64,000 nt of DNA from contig VCAZ01000037.1 of assembly GCA_005784505.1 (NCBI GenBank), forward strand, positions 1,703,856-1,767,855, read 5' to 3'. The notes under the pieces are model-generated. The model searched no databases and had not been told where the DNA came from. It worked only from the letters and a program-made list of their open reading frames with translations. The position numbers were made by a program, and so were the translations under genes. This DNA comes from Bagarius yarrelli (taxonomy: Eukaryota > Chordata > Actinopteri > Siluriformes > Sisoridae). Positions 47,965-60,500 of this stretch are shown piece after piece; position 1 is the first letter of the stretch; each line of letters begins with the position of its first letter.

Positions 47965-49113
47965 CTCTGCAGCTGTATTAGCAGCAGGGGCTCCTGGAGA
48001 AGTCGCCTTCATGGCCGACGAGGTCGTAGAGAGCATTGCTGAACTGAGACCAGTTCAGTACACAGCTAAGCACTTTTCTCTTTTTTTGGAGAAAATACTG
48101 CACAAAACACACCAGCTTAACCAAGGTAAAACATCCAAACATAGACACTGAAACTTTTTTTTAAATAAAAGCTTAAAAGTTGATACAGTAAGTGGTAGCG
48201 CAGTGGTTAAGGTGTTGGACTGCTAATTGTAAGATTGGGGTTCGATTCCCAGTTGCCACTACTGGCATTTTACCAGACGCCTTTATCCAGCGCGACTCCC
48301 ATTTATGCTCATTTATTACATTTGTATTCCATTTATACAGCTGAGCAATTTGGGGTTGAGGGCCTTGCTTAGGGGCCCAGCTTGGTGGTGTTGGGAGTTT
48401 AACCTAATTTCTTATGGTTAGCAGTCCATTACCTTAACCACTGCACTACAACTTTCGAGTCTCTTTAGTGACTTTCCTGTTCTGATATTGATGGAAACTT
48501 GGTGCCAGGAAAGAGAAAATCCTTCAAGCAGACCTTTTTTGCATCTTTAGGAAAGGTAAAACCAGTTGTGGAACTGGTAGTGGTAGTGGTTACCACTGCT
48601 GTGCTCCTGAGCAAGGCTTATAAACGCCCAATTGCTCAGTTGTATAGATGAAATGAATGTAAGATGCTCTGGATAAGGGCATCTGGTTGAAATGTTAATT
48701 TTGTGCTGTGCTTGTAGAGATGTTTTTGGGCAATGGTTAATTTCTGTGTGCCAAAAACGAACTGGCACAGTTGCCAGTTGTTGCACAATAAGTGTAGCCG
48801 CCAATTGCCGACCAACCCAGAGCAATTTTTTTTTTTTCACATGCAAATGTAGCGTTCTTTAAAATTCTTGTTTTTTTGGGAACGTAGCCAAGGGCACACC
48901 AAGGTTGATTACATAGATGATTATTATTTCTCAGCAGACAGTCAGCACGACTGGACCGCACATAAAGTGGAGCTGTGCTTATGGGCGTTTTCAGTCGCCA
49001 GTCAGGTTCAGCCCTCCCTGCTGGAGGCATTTGCCTTGAGCGACTATACCAACAGGGAGACTGATAAGGAGGAGACCATGGAGCAGCCATCCAAGAGACG
49101 CAAGAAGGAATAA
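46156..49113 (+). CDS. Uncharacterised conserved protein with helix-hairpin-helix-like segment
   Basis: I do not recognise a named family with certainty. Exons 46156-46295, 46370-46463, 47681-47840, 47973-48125 and 48935-49113 join to 726 nt, 241 aa. The N-terminus MSGGERLFRCEDPAVWRGVY leads to WYQEELPALILART and LVKLMEWKLTRGKFRPRLKQ (about 70-95). LSTLKGLGPATASAVLAA (about 118-136) follows, a GLGPATA turn between helices as in the HhH DNA-binding fold of DNA glycosylases. The C-terminus ends in a basic KRRKKE, a possible nuclear signal. From memory, similar unnamed proteins with this block occur in plants and fungi. Intron 3 must use a GC donor (gcaagt at 47841) to keep the frame. Exon 4 follows a (CT)n tract. 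ATTAAA at 49254-49259. No catalytic Lys/Asp of HhH glycosylases is obvious. Confidence 0.82.
47400..47557. repeat. (GTAT)n/(AT)n microsatellite in intron 2
   Basis: 'gtatgtatgtatgtatgtgt' followed by two long AT tracts separated by 'gtatatacacacacac'. Highly self-complementary. Confidence 0.93.
47890..47960. repeat. (CT)n microsatellite abutting an acceptor
   Basis: About 35 CT dinucleotides ending 12 bp before the exon 4 acceptor of the 46-kb gene (exon starts at 47973), thereby forming its polypyrimidine tract. Confidence 0.95.
48190..48460. repeat. Inverted pair of SINE copies (family A)
   Basis: A plus-strand head (48190-48262: 'gtagcgcagtggttaaggtg', 'gggttcgattcccag') is followed directly by a minus-strand copy (48268-48455: 'cagacgcctttatccagcgc' to 'ccattaccttaaccactgca'). 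The pair can fold on itself. In intron 4 of the 46-kb gene. Confidence 0.85.
48580..48690 (+). repeat. SINE fragment (family A)
   Basis: 'tgctcctgagcaaggcttat', 'cccaattgctcagttgtata' and 'gctctggataagggcatctg'. A fragment of the 9990-10445 repeat family precedes it at about 48462-48552. Confidence 0.75.
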
Positions 49114-49719
49114 GAAACAGGATTACTGTATATGTTACGCTTTGTAGCATTGGTGCATCAAAGTTCAAAGCCCGTTGCAGTGAAGCGGATAAGATGATGG
49201 ACAATAATGCTGGAGCATTTGCAAACCAGATAATTTGATAAAATCTGTGGAAAATTAAATGTTCGGCAATGTATCTAGCTTAAAAACGAATTATCAAATT
49301 ACATTTTACAGCTCACAGCTTTTCTTTACCAGAAGTTTTGCATATTTCTGAAAATTATACGCTCATACATTTGCAAGCATTAAAGCCAACGTTATGTCTG
49401 GGGATTTAACAAAATAAAAACAACAGCGGCCCTAATGTAAAAGCTTGTGGGACACCATGCTGCACAGTTTAGGATTATGTATGTTGTTTTTTTTACTAAA
49501 TGATTAAGACGTAATAAAATTTTGTTTTGTTTTTTTAATTTATGTTTAACTGATTCTGCAGAACAGCCAAAAACTGTCTTCAGTGCCTTGAAGTTAGTAT
49601 TCATTACCCTTGAAAGTTTTACAACCACAGACTTAAATGTTTTTTATTGAGATTGTGTGCAATAGATCAACACAAAATAGCACATAATTGTGAATTGGAA
49701 CGCAAATGATACATGGTTC

Positions 49720-50420
49720 TCAATATTTTAAATAAATAAAAACCCAAAATATTTGGTGTGCGTTTGTATTCAGCCCCTTCACTTTGTGGAGCCACCTTTC
49801 GCTTGTGGAGCCATCTTTGCAAATAGCTTAAGTTTAGCCCGGTTTGATGGGGAGCGTTTAATTTTTTGCCACAGGTGCTCAACTGGATTTAGGTCTTGTC
49901 TTTAGATTTAGGTCTTGACTGGGCCATTCCAACATATAAATATCCTCTGATCCAAACCATTCCATTGTAGCTCTGGCGGTGTGTTAAGGGTCATTGTCTT
50001 GCTGCAAGGTAAATCTCCTTCCCAGTCCCAACTCTTATGCAGCCTCCATCAGGTCGTCTTCCATGATTGCCCTGTATTCTGCTCCATCCATTTTCCAATC
50101 AACTCTGACCAGCTTTCATAAAGAAAAGCATCCCCACAGCATGATGCTGCCACCACCATGTTTCACAGTGGTGTGTTCAGTGTTACTTTTCCGCCACACA
50201 TAGCGCTTTGCATTTAGGTCCCATCTGACCAGAGCACCTTCTTCCACGTCTGCTTGTGGCAAACTGCAAACGGGACTTCCTATGTCTTTTTCAACAATGG
50301 CTTTCTTCTTGCCACTCTTCCATAAAGGCCATAATTCACAATTATGTGCTACTTTGTGTTGGTCTGTTTCATGACATCTCAATAAAATACATTTAAGTTT
50401 GTGGTTGTAAGGTGACAAAA
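49720..50420 (-). mobile_element. Tc1-like transposon, inactivated
   Basis: The minus strand encodes transposase pieces: LNAKRYVWRKSNTEH and KHGGGSIMLWGCFSL (about 50120-50230). The C-terminal part lies toward 49760 with 'gcgtttgtattcagcccctt' at the edge. Internal deletions and frameshifts. It resembles the copy at 37030-38000. Confidence 0.88.
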
Positions 50421-51004
50421 TGTGAAAGGAGCATTAATAGGCACTGTAATTAGGTTAGCTTGGTGGTTATATACCTAACACACTAAATAGATGTTACGTT
50501 GCTTTAAACCAATTCACATAGTGCTGCCATCAGCTTACAAGGCATTAGGCAGAGAGTATGTAACTAGACAATATTACTATTTTTCAGGTTAGTCAAGAAC
50601 AGGTACTTCTGTTATCTTTAATAGTATTGTAGTGTTCAGCTTTACTCTCAGGTTGGTTCTTATTGGTCAGGCCAGTTAGATTGGAGGAGTTGCCTATAGC
50701 TGGTCAGACTAGTTCTAATAAATCTTTTTTAGGGTAAAGGATACATTAGCATTCTTTGCCCAACACTTACCATTACAGGAGGCCAGTGTGTGTTTTAGTG
50801 TATATCTGTCATTTCCTTAGCAAACACATGTAGAGTCACAGCTTGGTTCTTTATTCCTTATAGCTGAAAAATGTAAGCAGATACAATGAAAAATGCTACA
50901 AAGGAAAGAAAAAAAAATCAACAGAAAAACAGCAATAGAAAATGTCTCAGCTTCGGACATTTAAAAAGTACATCATGAAACTCATAACGAATTTCATATA
51001 AACT

Positions 51005-51015
51005 ACATATATATA

Positions 51016-51073
<58 letters not shown>
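51005..51073. repeat. (AT)n microsatellite
   Basis: About 34 AT dinucleotides with one phase break, followed by poly-T. Confidence 0.95.
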
Positions 51074-51077
<4 letters not shown>

Positions 51078-52527
51078 TTTTTTTTTTTGATCCCACTGGA
51101 ATAAAATAGATGCTTAGAGATACATTTTTTTTTGTTTTGTTTCAAAGCTTCAGTCTGTAAACTGCAGGATTTTATTTTATTTTTTCAATTTGAAACGAGT
51201 CGTCGTTTCTTGGCACCATTTGGAAGTTGGAGGTTGGACTACGAAGTTGGCGTATGGTTTACAGGTAAGATGGCAGCACAGAGAGGAGCAGAGTGATGAG
51301 CTCATAGCAAACATGCATCTTCGGAATTAACAACTACAGCAGCGGCACCAGCATCGGTTCGGTTTCGGAGGTCTGAGAAACGATAGCAGTTATTGGCTGT
51401 GGTTTGACGCAGACGCAGACAAAGCTTGCAGATATAATAGAGCCAGGCCGGGTACGTCCCAGAATTCCACAGGAGATGATTGTACAGATATTTCTAACCA
51501 ATGTACACCCTTGTTGACTTCAAAACTCAAGCTACAGCACACGTTTGTACGCTAACTACCTGATATGCTAGTTCTGTGTGGATTCTTTAAGGAACCTCAT
51601 TTTTTAAAAAATGTACTTTAAACCTATAAATAGAATTACTGGGGGCAGATTTTTATGTTACGACGTAATTAAGGGAAAACAAAGGTAAGATTTGTTAGCT
51701 ACATTTCGTTTATCGCTACTTTAATACAACACCACAAGCCCCGTCCATCTTTGTAAACGTTGTTATATCAGCTTGCTATCAACGTTTAACCAACGTCTGT
51801 AAATATACTATTGTTTTATAAACAAAATAAAGTGTAAAAATCGCTACGCTAACATAGGGACAAAATTCTGTTAGGATAAGTGTATTCTTTTTTTTGTACC
51901 GTTCTACGTGTAAATTTTGGAAAATCCTCTAGGGTTCTACTTAAAATATTGTGAAACATTTTTACAAATCTTGTACGTTTTATTGCTTCTTTTTTCACAT
52001 TTACAAAACGGCGCTGTCTAAAATGTTGTTAAAGGAAGTTAGATTTCAATGCCTTCTGGACCTCAACCTCTATGGCCAGGTTGCCAGAAATGACTCATCT
52101 AAGAACCTTTAGTTGTGCTGACTCAGCTGAAATATTACAGTGTGATGTCTCTTAAGATAAACACAAGGATTCGTCTTAGCAAAAATTACCTGGAAAAGTC
52201 AACAAGGGCATGCTATAAAATGAGTCTGGGACGCAGTCCTGATCCGGCGTGGGTGTGGGTGAGGGCAAGGGGGGGGGAAACTGTCCCCTTTTACCTTTTT
52301 TATCCTCTTTATACCCTAAAAATATGCCATGAAATGCATGACACCTGACTTTGTCCCCGGGCGCTGAAAACCCTAGCTACGCCAACTGTCCTGATCTGGT
52401 CTTTATTCATCCTTGTCTTAATACCTCTTAGTAGAGGTAAAACTGCGAAGGGATGTTGTAAACAATCTGTACTGAAACACAGGGTCAGGCATAACCGTAT
52501 AACTTTAACACATGCCAAAACAAACAT

Positions 52528-52792
52528 TTAGGGTCTGTTCACACTTGTCATGTTTGGTTCGATCGAAATGAACGGTTCATTTGAAGTGTGAACGCTGACA
52601 ACAAATATATATATATATATCTCACAAAAGCCGACCAATCAGGTTGTGAATGTATCACAAGGTTTGGTATCTTTTCATTCATTCTGAGCAGGAACACTAA
52701 GCGGACCAGAAACCAATCGTATAATTTTCCTTTTTGGTCCTGATCAAATCAACCAAATGAACTGAACTACAAGTGTGAACACACCCTTAGAC
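52528..52792. mobile_element. hAT-like MITE with 20-bp terminal inverted repeats
   Basis: Left end 'agggtctgttcacacttgt' and right end 'acaagtgtgaacacaccctta' are reverse complements with one or two differences. About 265 bp long, with no coding capacity. The TIR start, size and internal 'gttcatttgaagtgtgaacg' fit a non-autonomous hAT element; the superfamily is inferred. Confidence 0.75.
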
Positions 52793-53439
52793 ACCTTTTT
52801 ATTAGGGAATAAGGAACAGTCGGATATACTATTCTGGTTTCTCTCAGGGACCGACTGACACATTTCTCAAAAATGAACTGTTTTTTTAATATCCCATGAA
52901 AATGTTTTAATCTTTTTTTTAACTTCCATGCTGTTAAACATCTTTCTACTTTTTCCCTTGTCTCTCGTTCTTTATTTCTTAAGCTTGCCAATTCATCATC
53001 CTTACGGGCCTTATGTGCTCTAAGATGAAGATTCATGATCCGTTTACCTCCTGACTTCTCACACAGCGCCCTATAATAAATTCACAGCCGCAGTGTTCCA
53101 GCTACACCATCTAACTCTGGCAATAAGTAGATCAACGGGTTGGACTGATGCCTCGGGTTTGGTGTCTCCAGGGCTTTGATAATCAGGGGATCAATTGCAA
53201 TGAATATTAAGCCCGTCTTGGGGTCAGACTTGGCTAGCTGGCCTGACCCCAAGCTTAAAAACATGTGTGCTTCTACTATAGAATCATGGTGTTCCCTGGG
53301 ATAAACAGTGGTCCTCCCTGATATTTTATGGTATCTTGTCTGGTATCACGTGTGTTCCTATTGACATTAACATTGTAATGTGAAATGTAAATGTCTTTTT
53401 TATGTCACATATACTTTTTTTTTTACAGCAGAGTGAAAT

Positions 53440-53637
53440 TTGTCTCTTCTCATATCCCATCTTAGTAAGTTGGGGGTCAGACTGCAGGGTCAGCTATGAT
53501 ACAGCGCCCCTGGAGCAGCAAGGGTTAAGGGTCTTGCTCAAGGACCCAACAGTGGCTGGCTGGCAATGGCGGGGCTTGAACCCAGGCCTTCAGATCAACA
53601 ACTCAGCGCCTTAACCATTTCAGCCATCGCTGCCCCT
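53440..53637 (-). repeat. SINE copy (family B), well preserved
   Basis: The plus strand shows 'gggtcagctatgatacagcg', 'ggttaagggtcttgctcaag', 'ggcttgaacccaggccttca' and 'gccttaaccatttcagccat'. It interrupts a short imperfect repeat ('tggtcct.cctgat.tt.tggt') found on both sides at about 53285-53350 and 53645-53705. Confidence 0.88.
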
Positions 53638-55297
53638 ATCTGGCATCGACGCTGGTCCTTCCTGATTAATTATGGTCCTGTCTGGCATCAGGGGTCCTAT
53701 CTTACATTATTGACTGCAATTAATCTGGCAGCAACGGTGGACTTCTGTGGAAGAATAAGGAAGGATTTGTGCTGACTGTGGTGATTTCCCAAATCATCCT
53801 CAGGCATTTCATCATGACTAGGAACGCTGCCTCACACAAAGAACAGTAAAGATGATCCCAAGCCTTTCATTGGAACAAAGCCAGCTTAACCAACGTTCAT
53901 TGCAATTGATCCTTTCTTTAGTCTAGACACACTTAACCGTAACGTGTGCAATAAGGTGCTGCATTGTTTTAAAGCGCATCTCGCATCATCATCATCATCA
54001 TCACGCGGCTCGACGCACGGAAGCAGCAAGCACAGAACGATGACCGGAATAAATAGATGTACAAATAGAAATATACAACTTATGGCACGAAAGTTCACAA
54101 CGACACACAACTGCAACGTTGTCGTGCTTTTCAAAAAGGTCTACATCCTCCCCGCCAACCCGACCCTTCCCACCCTGCCCCTATCATTTACAACCCCACA
54201 ACCACCCCAAAAAACAGCCAAGTTAAGAAAGTAAACAAAAATAAAGTTATTCAGTATTGTTGAATATACAATTTGATATTAGCAGCTTAGCGAATGGTAA
54301 CTTGGCACTGCAGAATTGAGTATTTTTGTAGAGTAAGGCCTTCAGAAATCCTCACACGGACAAGATATCCTGATATCTGGCAATCTTAAGAGTGAAAAAT
54401 GCCCCTATAGGGTCTGTCCCAAATGCTAGCATTCTTTCTGTAACATCAGCCAGAAAAAAAAACCCAACAAACCACACAAAAAAACATTAGAACCCATTTT
54501 AGATTTCTGGTTGTTACACTATTTTTTTTTTTTTTAGCAGACTACTAGCTTTCTGCCACAGCTGTAAGTGTTTCTTTTTGTGTTGAGGTATTGTTGTAAA
54601 CTAAACCATATCTAATTTATTGTTCTTCCCACCGTGGTTATCAGAAAACTCTTCCATTTTTTTGAAGGCAGTAAGTTTTATCGAAAAAAAAATCATTTTT
54701 ACAATTCCAGCTGGTTTGTATGACAATTAAAACATTTAGCAGTCATGTCATTTTTTTTTTTTTTTACTATTTCTATACAATTCCTCTGAATTGTAACCCT
54801 TCGACTATTGTTTCCACAATGAACAACTGGCTGACGGTAGCCAAGGTAACATTCACCAAGTGACTCCCATTAAGGACTTCCCACCGTCTGACCTCATGAA
54901 GTGTGAAGGAGGTTAAAGGGCAAAAGCTGCACAAACAAATGCTGGGCTTTAGTTGTAGTGTGTGTGTGTGTGTGTGTGGTGTGTGTGAGATCAGAAACTG
55001 TATTTTCATTTAGATTCCCAAAGATGTTGAACATCAGACAGTGAAACAGCAGTAAAATAATAGTCCACCATTTTAAAATCAGAGAATCAGGTGAGAGTGT
55101 GTAAATCAAAGATTTTTCTGAAAGAAAGTCACTGTAGAAGTTTCCTGTTTGAACAATCCGCCCGCTATTGTTGGTCAAAAGGGGGCAAAGCTGTAACAAA
55201 AAAACGGAGTGGGACCATCAAGAAACCCAGTTTCTGTAGGTTTAGTGGCAATCTATAGCCACAATGAGGAAACAGTCAGAGGGTTGGGGGCGTATCA

Positions 55298-57559
55298 TCA
55301 GGGTGGGGACGGAATCTGAACCCCTAACAGCTCGTAAGCAAAGATGTTCCAAAAGATGGCGAAGAGTAGGAAGGTGATGAAGGAGAAGATGAGGACCCAC
55401 CATGAGCACTGCTTGTGCAGCGACTCCTCATAGCTGCGCAGGATAAGCAGGCCCATGCTGATTCCCACAATGGCACCCGACAGGTGGGCCATGAAACTCG
55501 GCTGGGGCCCTGACGAGGGCAATGGTGGTGAGAAGCGCAGCCAAACGGCTCGGCCCACCTCTGAACTCACTGCGGCAGAAAAAGTGAGAGACTGAAATTA
55601 GTTGCTAGTTACAGTGAGGTTAAATCAAATTCCTTGGATATTTATAAAGTTGGGCTTGCGTATGATTCCTGCCAATTCCCTCCTTTAGTTTGTTGAACAA
55701 TTAGATGTAGCTCAAAAATCATGATATTTTTTTATATGATTACCAAATCAACAATCTAAAAAAGAGCTTGCAAAGCATGCACAGAATCCATGGATGAGAG
55801 TTAGAAGTTTGAAGTTTTAAAAAAATGATTTGGTTTGGTCAAAGATGAAACATGATGGTGGCAGCACTATACCACTATACCACCGCTGTGCACTGGAAAG
55901 TACCTCACAGTTGGATAGATCTCAAACTAATCCAAATGTACTACATTGGGGGACTTTCAATCCAAAAAAAAACGTAAGCTGTATTAATTGTATCATATGT
56001 CTTAGTGGTATTAATGTATTAATGGTTAGCACTGTTGCCTCACAGCAAAAAGATCCCAGGGTTGTATCCCCTGCAGGGGTCTCTCTGTGTGGAGTTTGCA
56101 TGTTCTCTCCCTGTGCTTGTGTGGGTTTACTCCAGGTTCTGCGGTTTCCTCCAACAGTCCAGAAACATGTATGTTAGATTGGGTGATTCTAAATTGCCCA
56201 TAGGAGTGAGTGTGTGTGGTTATTTGTCTGTATGTGGCCATGTGATGGACTGGTGACCTGTCCAGGATGACCCCTGCAATTATTCCCAGAGCTGGAATAA
56301 AGTCCAGCAGATCTCCATCACCCTGGTTGGAAATAAGCAGGTGTAGACAATAGATGGGTGGATGAATAATTGAAGCAGGTGCCCATTTATGGTGTTTTCG
56401 TCATTGGACATTTGATGGCTTTGTAGTTGAACTATGTATACAGGTGATTATTATTAATTACACACTCCACTGCCACCCAGTTCAGGATGGGTTTAAGTCT
56501 GGGGAGTCAAAATTTACCTTGCAAATTGTATTTTTTTTTTTACTTTTTTTGTTAATAAAAGCTTTCTACTAATAAAACTGAATTAAATTGATCTTAAACT
56601 ACCAGGATATCATAAGTTTGTTAATATTTATGATTGCATTTTATTTAAAAGTAATAAAGAACAAAAGGGAAAGAGAGAGATAAATAACGGTGAGACTAAT
56701 AACAGCTATTGTAAGAGCTAATGCTAAGCTGCTAAAGTATGCAATTATTCCCAGAGCATTATTATTAAAACATTAGAACTTTTCACTCAGGATCAATACC
56801 GATCATTAGATTAATCAGTGCCGGAGTGTACTGTTCGGAAGTAATGTAATTCTGACTAATCAGATTTGATAAATGATACCACAGCGCTGTTGCATAATAC
56901 ATCCTTTACTGAATGACTTCCGTTTAATTGCCGTGGGATACTGACGACATCCGGAACACATCTCCAAACGCTGAAAAAACTGCAGTGTCGTGTAATCTGT
57001 ATTAGGATCTGCTGAGAGGGAGAGAGAATGTCTGATAAAACAGAAGTAAAGTTTTGAAAGTGTTCTGTGGGGTCAGTGTGACAGGACAGAGGTTATAGGG
57101 GGTTGTACGCCTCTTACCGGGACATATAGAAGTTTAAAAAGGGCAGAATGACGGTGGTGGGCAAAATAGGAGAAGGTTAATTATAATTAGCACATACATC
57201 AAAATCGGCAGCTGCTAAACATAAAATTAGAAAGACGCAGTGATGAAACAGTGCGATTTAAGGATCACGGAATGATGTGGGGGAAAATATATTCCTGAGC
57301 TTTCCACAACCTAAAAAATGAAAAGGAAATGACAGATTAAATCATTTTGCTCCTGATGCTGTAGCCAGTTAAAAACACTTACTGCAAACCAGCGCCAGGA
57401 TCATCCGCAGTAACTTATACGGACATTTCATGCCGGCCCAGTTCTGAAAGACACACACACACACATACACACACAGACGGTCAGTGAGAAAACAGAATCC
57501 TGTGTAAAAAGTGTTGCTGAGATAAAAGCTATTCGTGATTCATGATTAAAATAAGATAA

Positions 57560-57593
<34 letters not shown>

Positions 57594-60500
57594 CATATGG
57601 AAATAAAGTGACTCACTCTGCTGCACTCGCCAGCCGAATTTGGCACAACAAATGTTATATTTTAAATCTATCCGAACTCAAAAAACACACACACACACAC
57701 AATGTTGGTTACTGTCTTTTTTCATGTCCACTAATTATTGTTTGCGTCAGTTTCTAGATCAGTGTCTTATTATCTCCTGTTTTTTTGTCCCAAACCATTG
57801 TCTTGTGTCTTGCCTTTGTTTTAAATATGTTTGTTGCTCTATGAGTCTAATGACCAATACACATCTGACTCAAATCTGTTAAAGTCAGGTCTGTTATGTA
57901 GCTTAGACTTGAGTCCTTAATATAGTTCTGAGTCAAGTCTGGTCTAAGATCTAACTCTAATCTGTGATACAGCTAACTCAAGTCTGAGTTTCGAGTTCAT
58001 CATATAGTTCTGCGTCAAAACGGATATAGACTCAAGTCAATACTATGATATAGTCGAATCTATTATACCTCTGACTCGAGATGATAGAACTCTGAGTCAA
58101 GTCTGTTATGTAGCTAAATCTAATCTTTTATATCTCTAACTCGGGATTATATAACTCTGAGTCAAGTCTGCTATATAGTCAAATCAAATCTATTATACCT
58201 CTGACTCGAGATGATAGAACTCTGATAGAACTCGAGTCAAGTCTGTTATATAGTTAAATCAAATCTATTATACCTCTGACTCGAGATGATAGAACTCTGA
58301 GTCAAGTCTGTTATGTAGCTAAATCAAATCTATTATACCTCTGACTCGAAATGATAGAACTCGGACTCAAGTCTGTTATATAGTTAAATCAAATCTATTT
58401 TATACCTCTGACTCGGGATTATATAACTCTGAGTCAAGTCTGCTATATAGTCAAATCAAATCTATTTTACCTCTGACTCGAAATGATAGAACTCGGACTC
58501 AAGTCTGTTATATAGTTAAATCAAATCTATTTTATACCTCTGACTCGGATGATTATATAACTCTGAGTCAAGTCTGCTATATAGCTAAATCAAATCTATT
58601 TTATACCTCTGACTCGGGATTATATAACTCTGAGTCAAGTCTGCTATATAGTCAAATCAAATCTATTATACCTCTGACTCGAGATGATAGAACTCTGAGT
58701 CAAGTCTGTTATGTAGCTCTGTCTCAAGTCTGGGATAAACCTCTGACTCAAATTTGTCATATTACTTTCTGTCATATAGAGTCTAAACCATGATATACTT
58801 GAGCCCAAGTCAAGTCTGTTATAAAACTTTGACTTAAGTATGATATAGTTTTTACTCTAAGGCTAGTACATACCTCTGACTTGAGTCAATCATATATCTT
58901 GTCCAAGCTGGGATATACATCTGGCTTAAGTCTGTTAAAAAGAGTCTGTTACATACTGTAGCTTTAACTCGAGTCCATACCCCTGACTTAGGTACCGCAT
59001 GTAGCATGTAGTCAAGACTGTGATATAGTTCTTACTTGAGTCTGTTATATAATTTTCTATGACCGCTCTGACTCGAGGCAGTCATACAGTCAAGTCTACA
59101 CTGCAGTTCTCACTTAAGTCAGAGCTGGTTGTCAGGTTTCATCATCTTTTTTTCTATCTTGGTCATGTGTTTGTGCTTCAGGTGTTTTATTATCAGTGAC
59201 CTCAGCCCGTCTGGAAGATGGATATGCGCTGCTGATACTGCTGATATTGCTATGGATTACAGCCATAATTCTTGGAGGAGCCTTAATATGGCTGTGGATT
59301 CTGAGAACTCGTAGCCGAGTTGAATATTTAATTAAATATTTTTATTGTGTCTTTCGATAAAATATGACATCAATCCGGTAGAACATATGCAAGCTGGATA
59401 GAACTAAAACCAATGTGACACAGGAAGGAAGTGTGTACTCGAGATTGTTTGTGTAAGTATTCCAGGGGTGACAGAGTCATTTGGTCTCCAGGGAAACAGA
59501 CTAAAAGCAAACAAAATGCGTCTATTCCATCATTCTCTCTCTCTCTCTCTCTTTTTCTTTCTTTCTTCCTTTCTCATTCATTCAATGATGCACAGCATGG
59601 TCGTAACAGCCGCTAGGCTTGGTTACCATGACGACGTTTGCGAGATGGGCAGAGCAGAGTGCGTACACTCCTCCGGAGCCACCGACCACCGGTGCACGCA
59701 TATCGGTGATTGAGACGGTGAGAGAACCTGCAGAGAGAGAGAGAGAGAGAGAGAGAGAATAAAAAACTAGGAACATGAAATAAAGACATAAAATCGAAGG
59801 AGAAAGAGATCGTGGGGAACATAGGGAGTGGTTGACAGAGAAAAGAGTGTGTGTGCGTATGTGTTTGTGTGATGTCAGTAGCTGAAAGATTTCTTTCCCC
59901 ACCCGATAATTCCACCAACCCACCAAAGCTGATCGACTGTTTCCATGGCAACAAATACCTCTATTAGCGAAACACCCAGCATCATTCTGTTACATTCAGC
60001 ATGTTTAAACACACACACACACACACACACACCCATCCTCATCAAAAGTGCATCGAGACATCAGCACATGGCTTTGATATATTCTGTCCGTCTTTGCATC
60101 GTGTTTACACTCAGCTGAGCTTCTCACACTCGCACTTTTCTTCCTCACACTCACGTCTAGTCCTCTTTATTCTCACTCTCGCCGTTCTGTCAGTGTGTAA
60201 ATTGCTTCACTGGTGTGATTATGAACATACTATATACTATACAGCTGAAAAAAAAGGTACGTAATAATAATGCTGTTGATATTATCGCCATATTTATTAA
60301 ACACTAACAATAACAATGTGTTTAATTAAAAGCTTACATAGCTTGGAAATCTTGGAAATTTTAGACATTTCTTCCACTAGATTCTCAATTCTGATTGGTC
60401 AGAATGTTGTTAGACTGGTTAGGCAACCCGATTCACTGTACCATTTCCTTTCCCCTTTCGGTAAACTGTCTTCTCTTCTGGCTAAATTCTACTCACATGT

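Larger units (their letters stand above)
50421..55297. other. Intergenic region downstream of the 46-kb gene and RHBDL1
   Basis: Between two convergent genes. I see no coding exon. Apart from the listed repeats it holds AT-rich DNA and a (TCA)n run at about 53986-54003. Part is probably the RHBDL1 3' UTR. A moderately complex stretch at 51180-51500 (with minus-strand AATAAA-like signals near 51165-51180) could be an RHBDL1 terminal region or an unrecognised non-coding exon. The short frames have no family resemblance. Confidence 0.5.

Noticed and set aside
52767..53036. 89-codon minus-strand basic frame MNLHLRAHKARKDDE
   Set aside because: Overlaps the MITE end and has no homologous motif or splice context.
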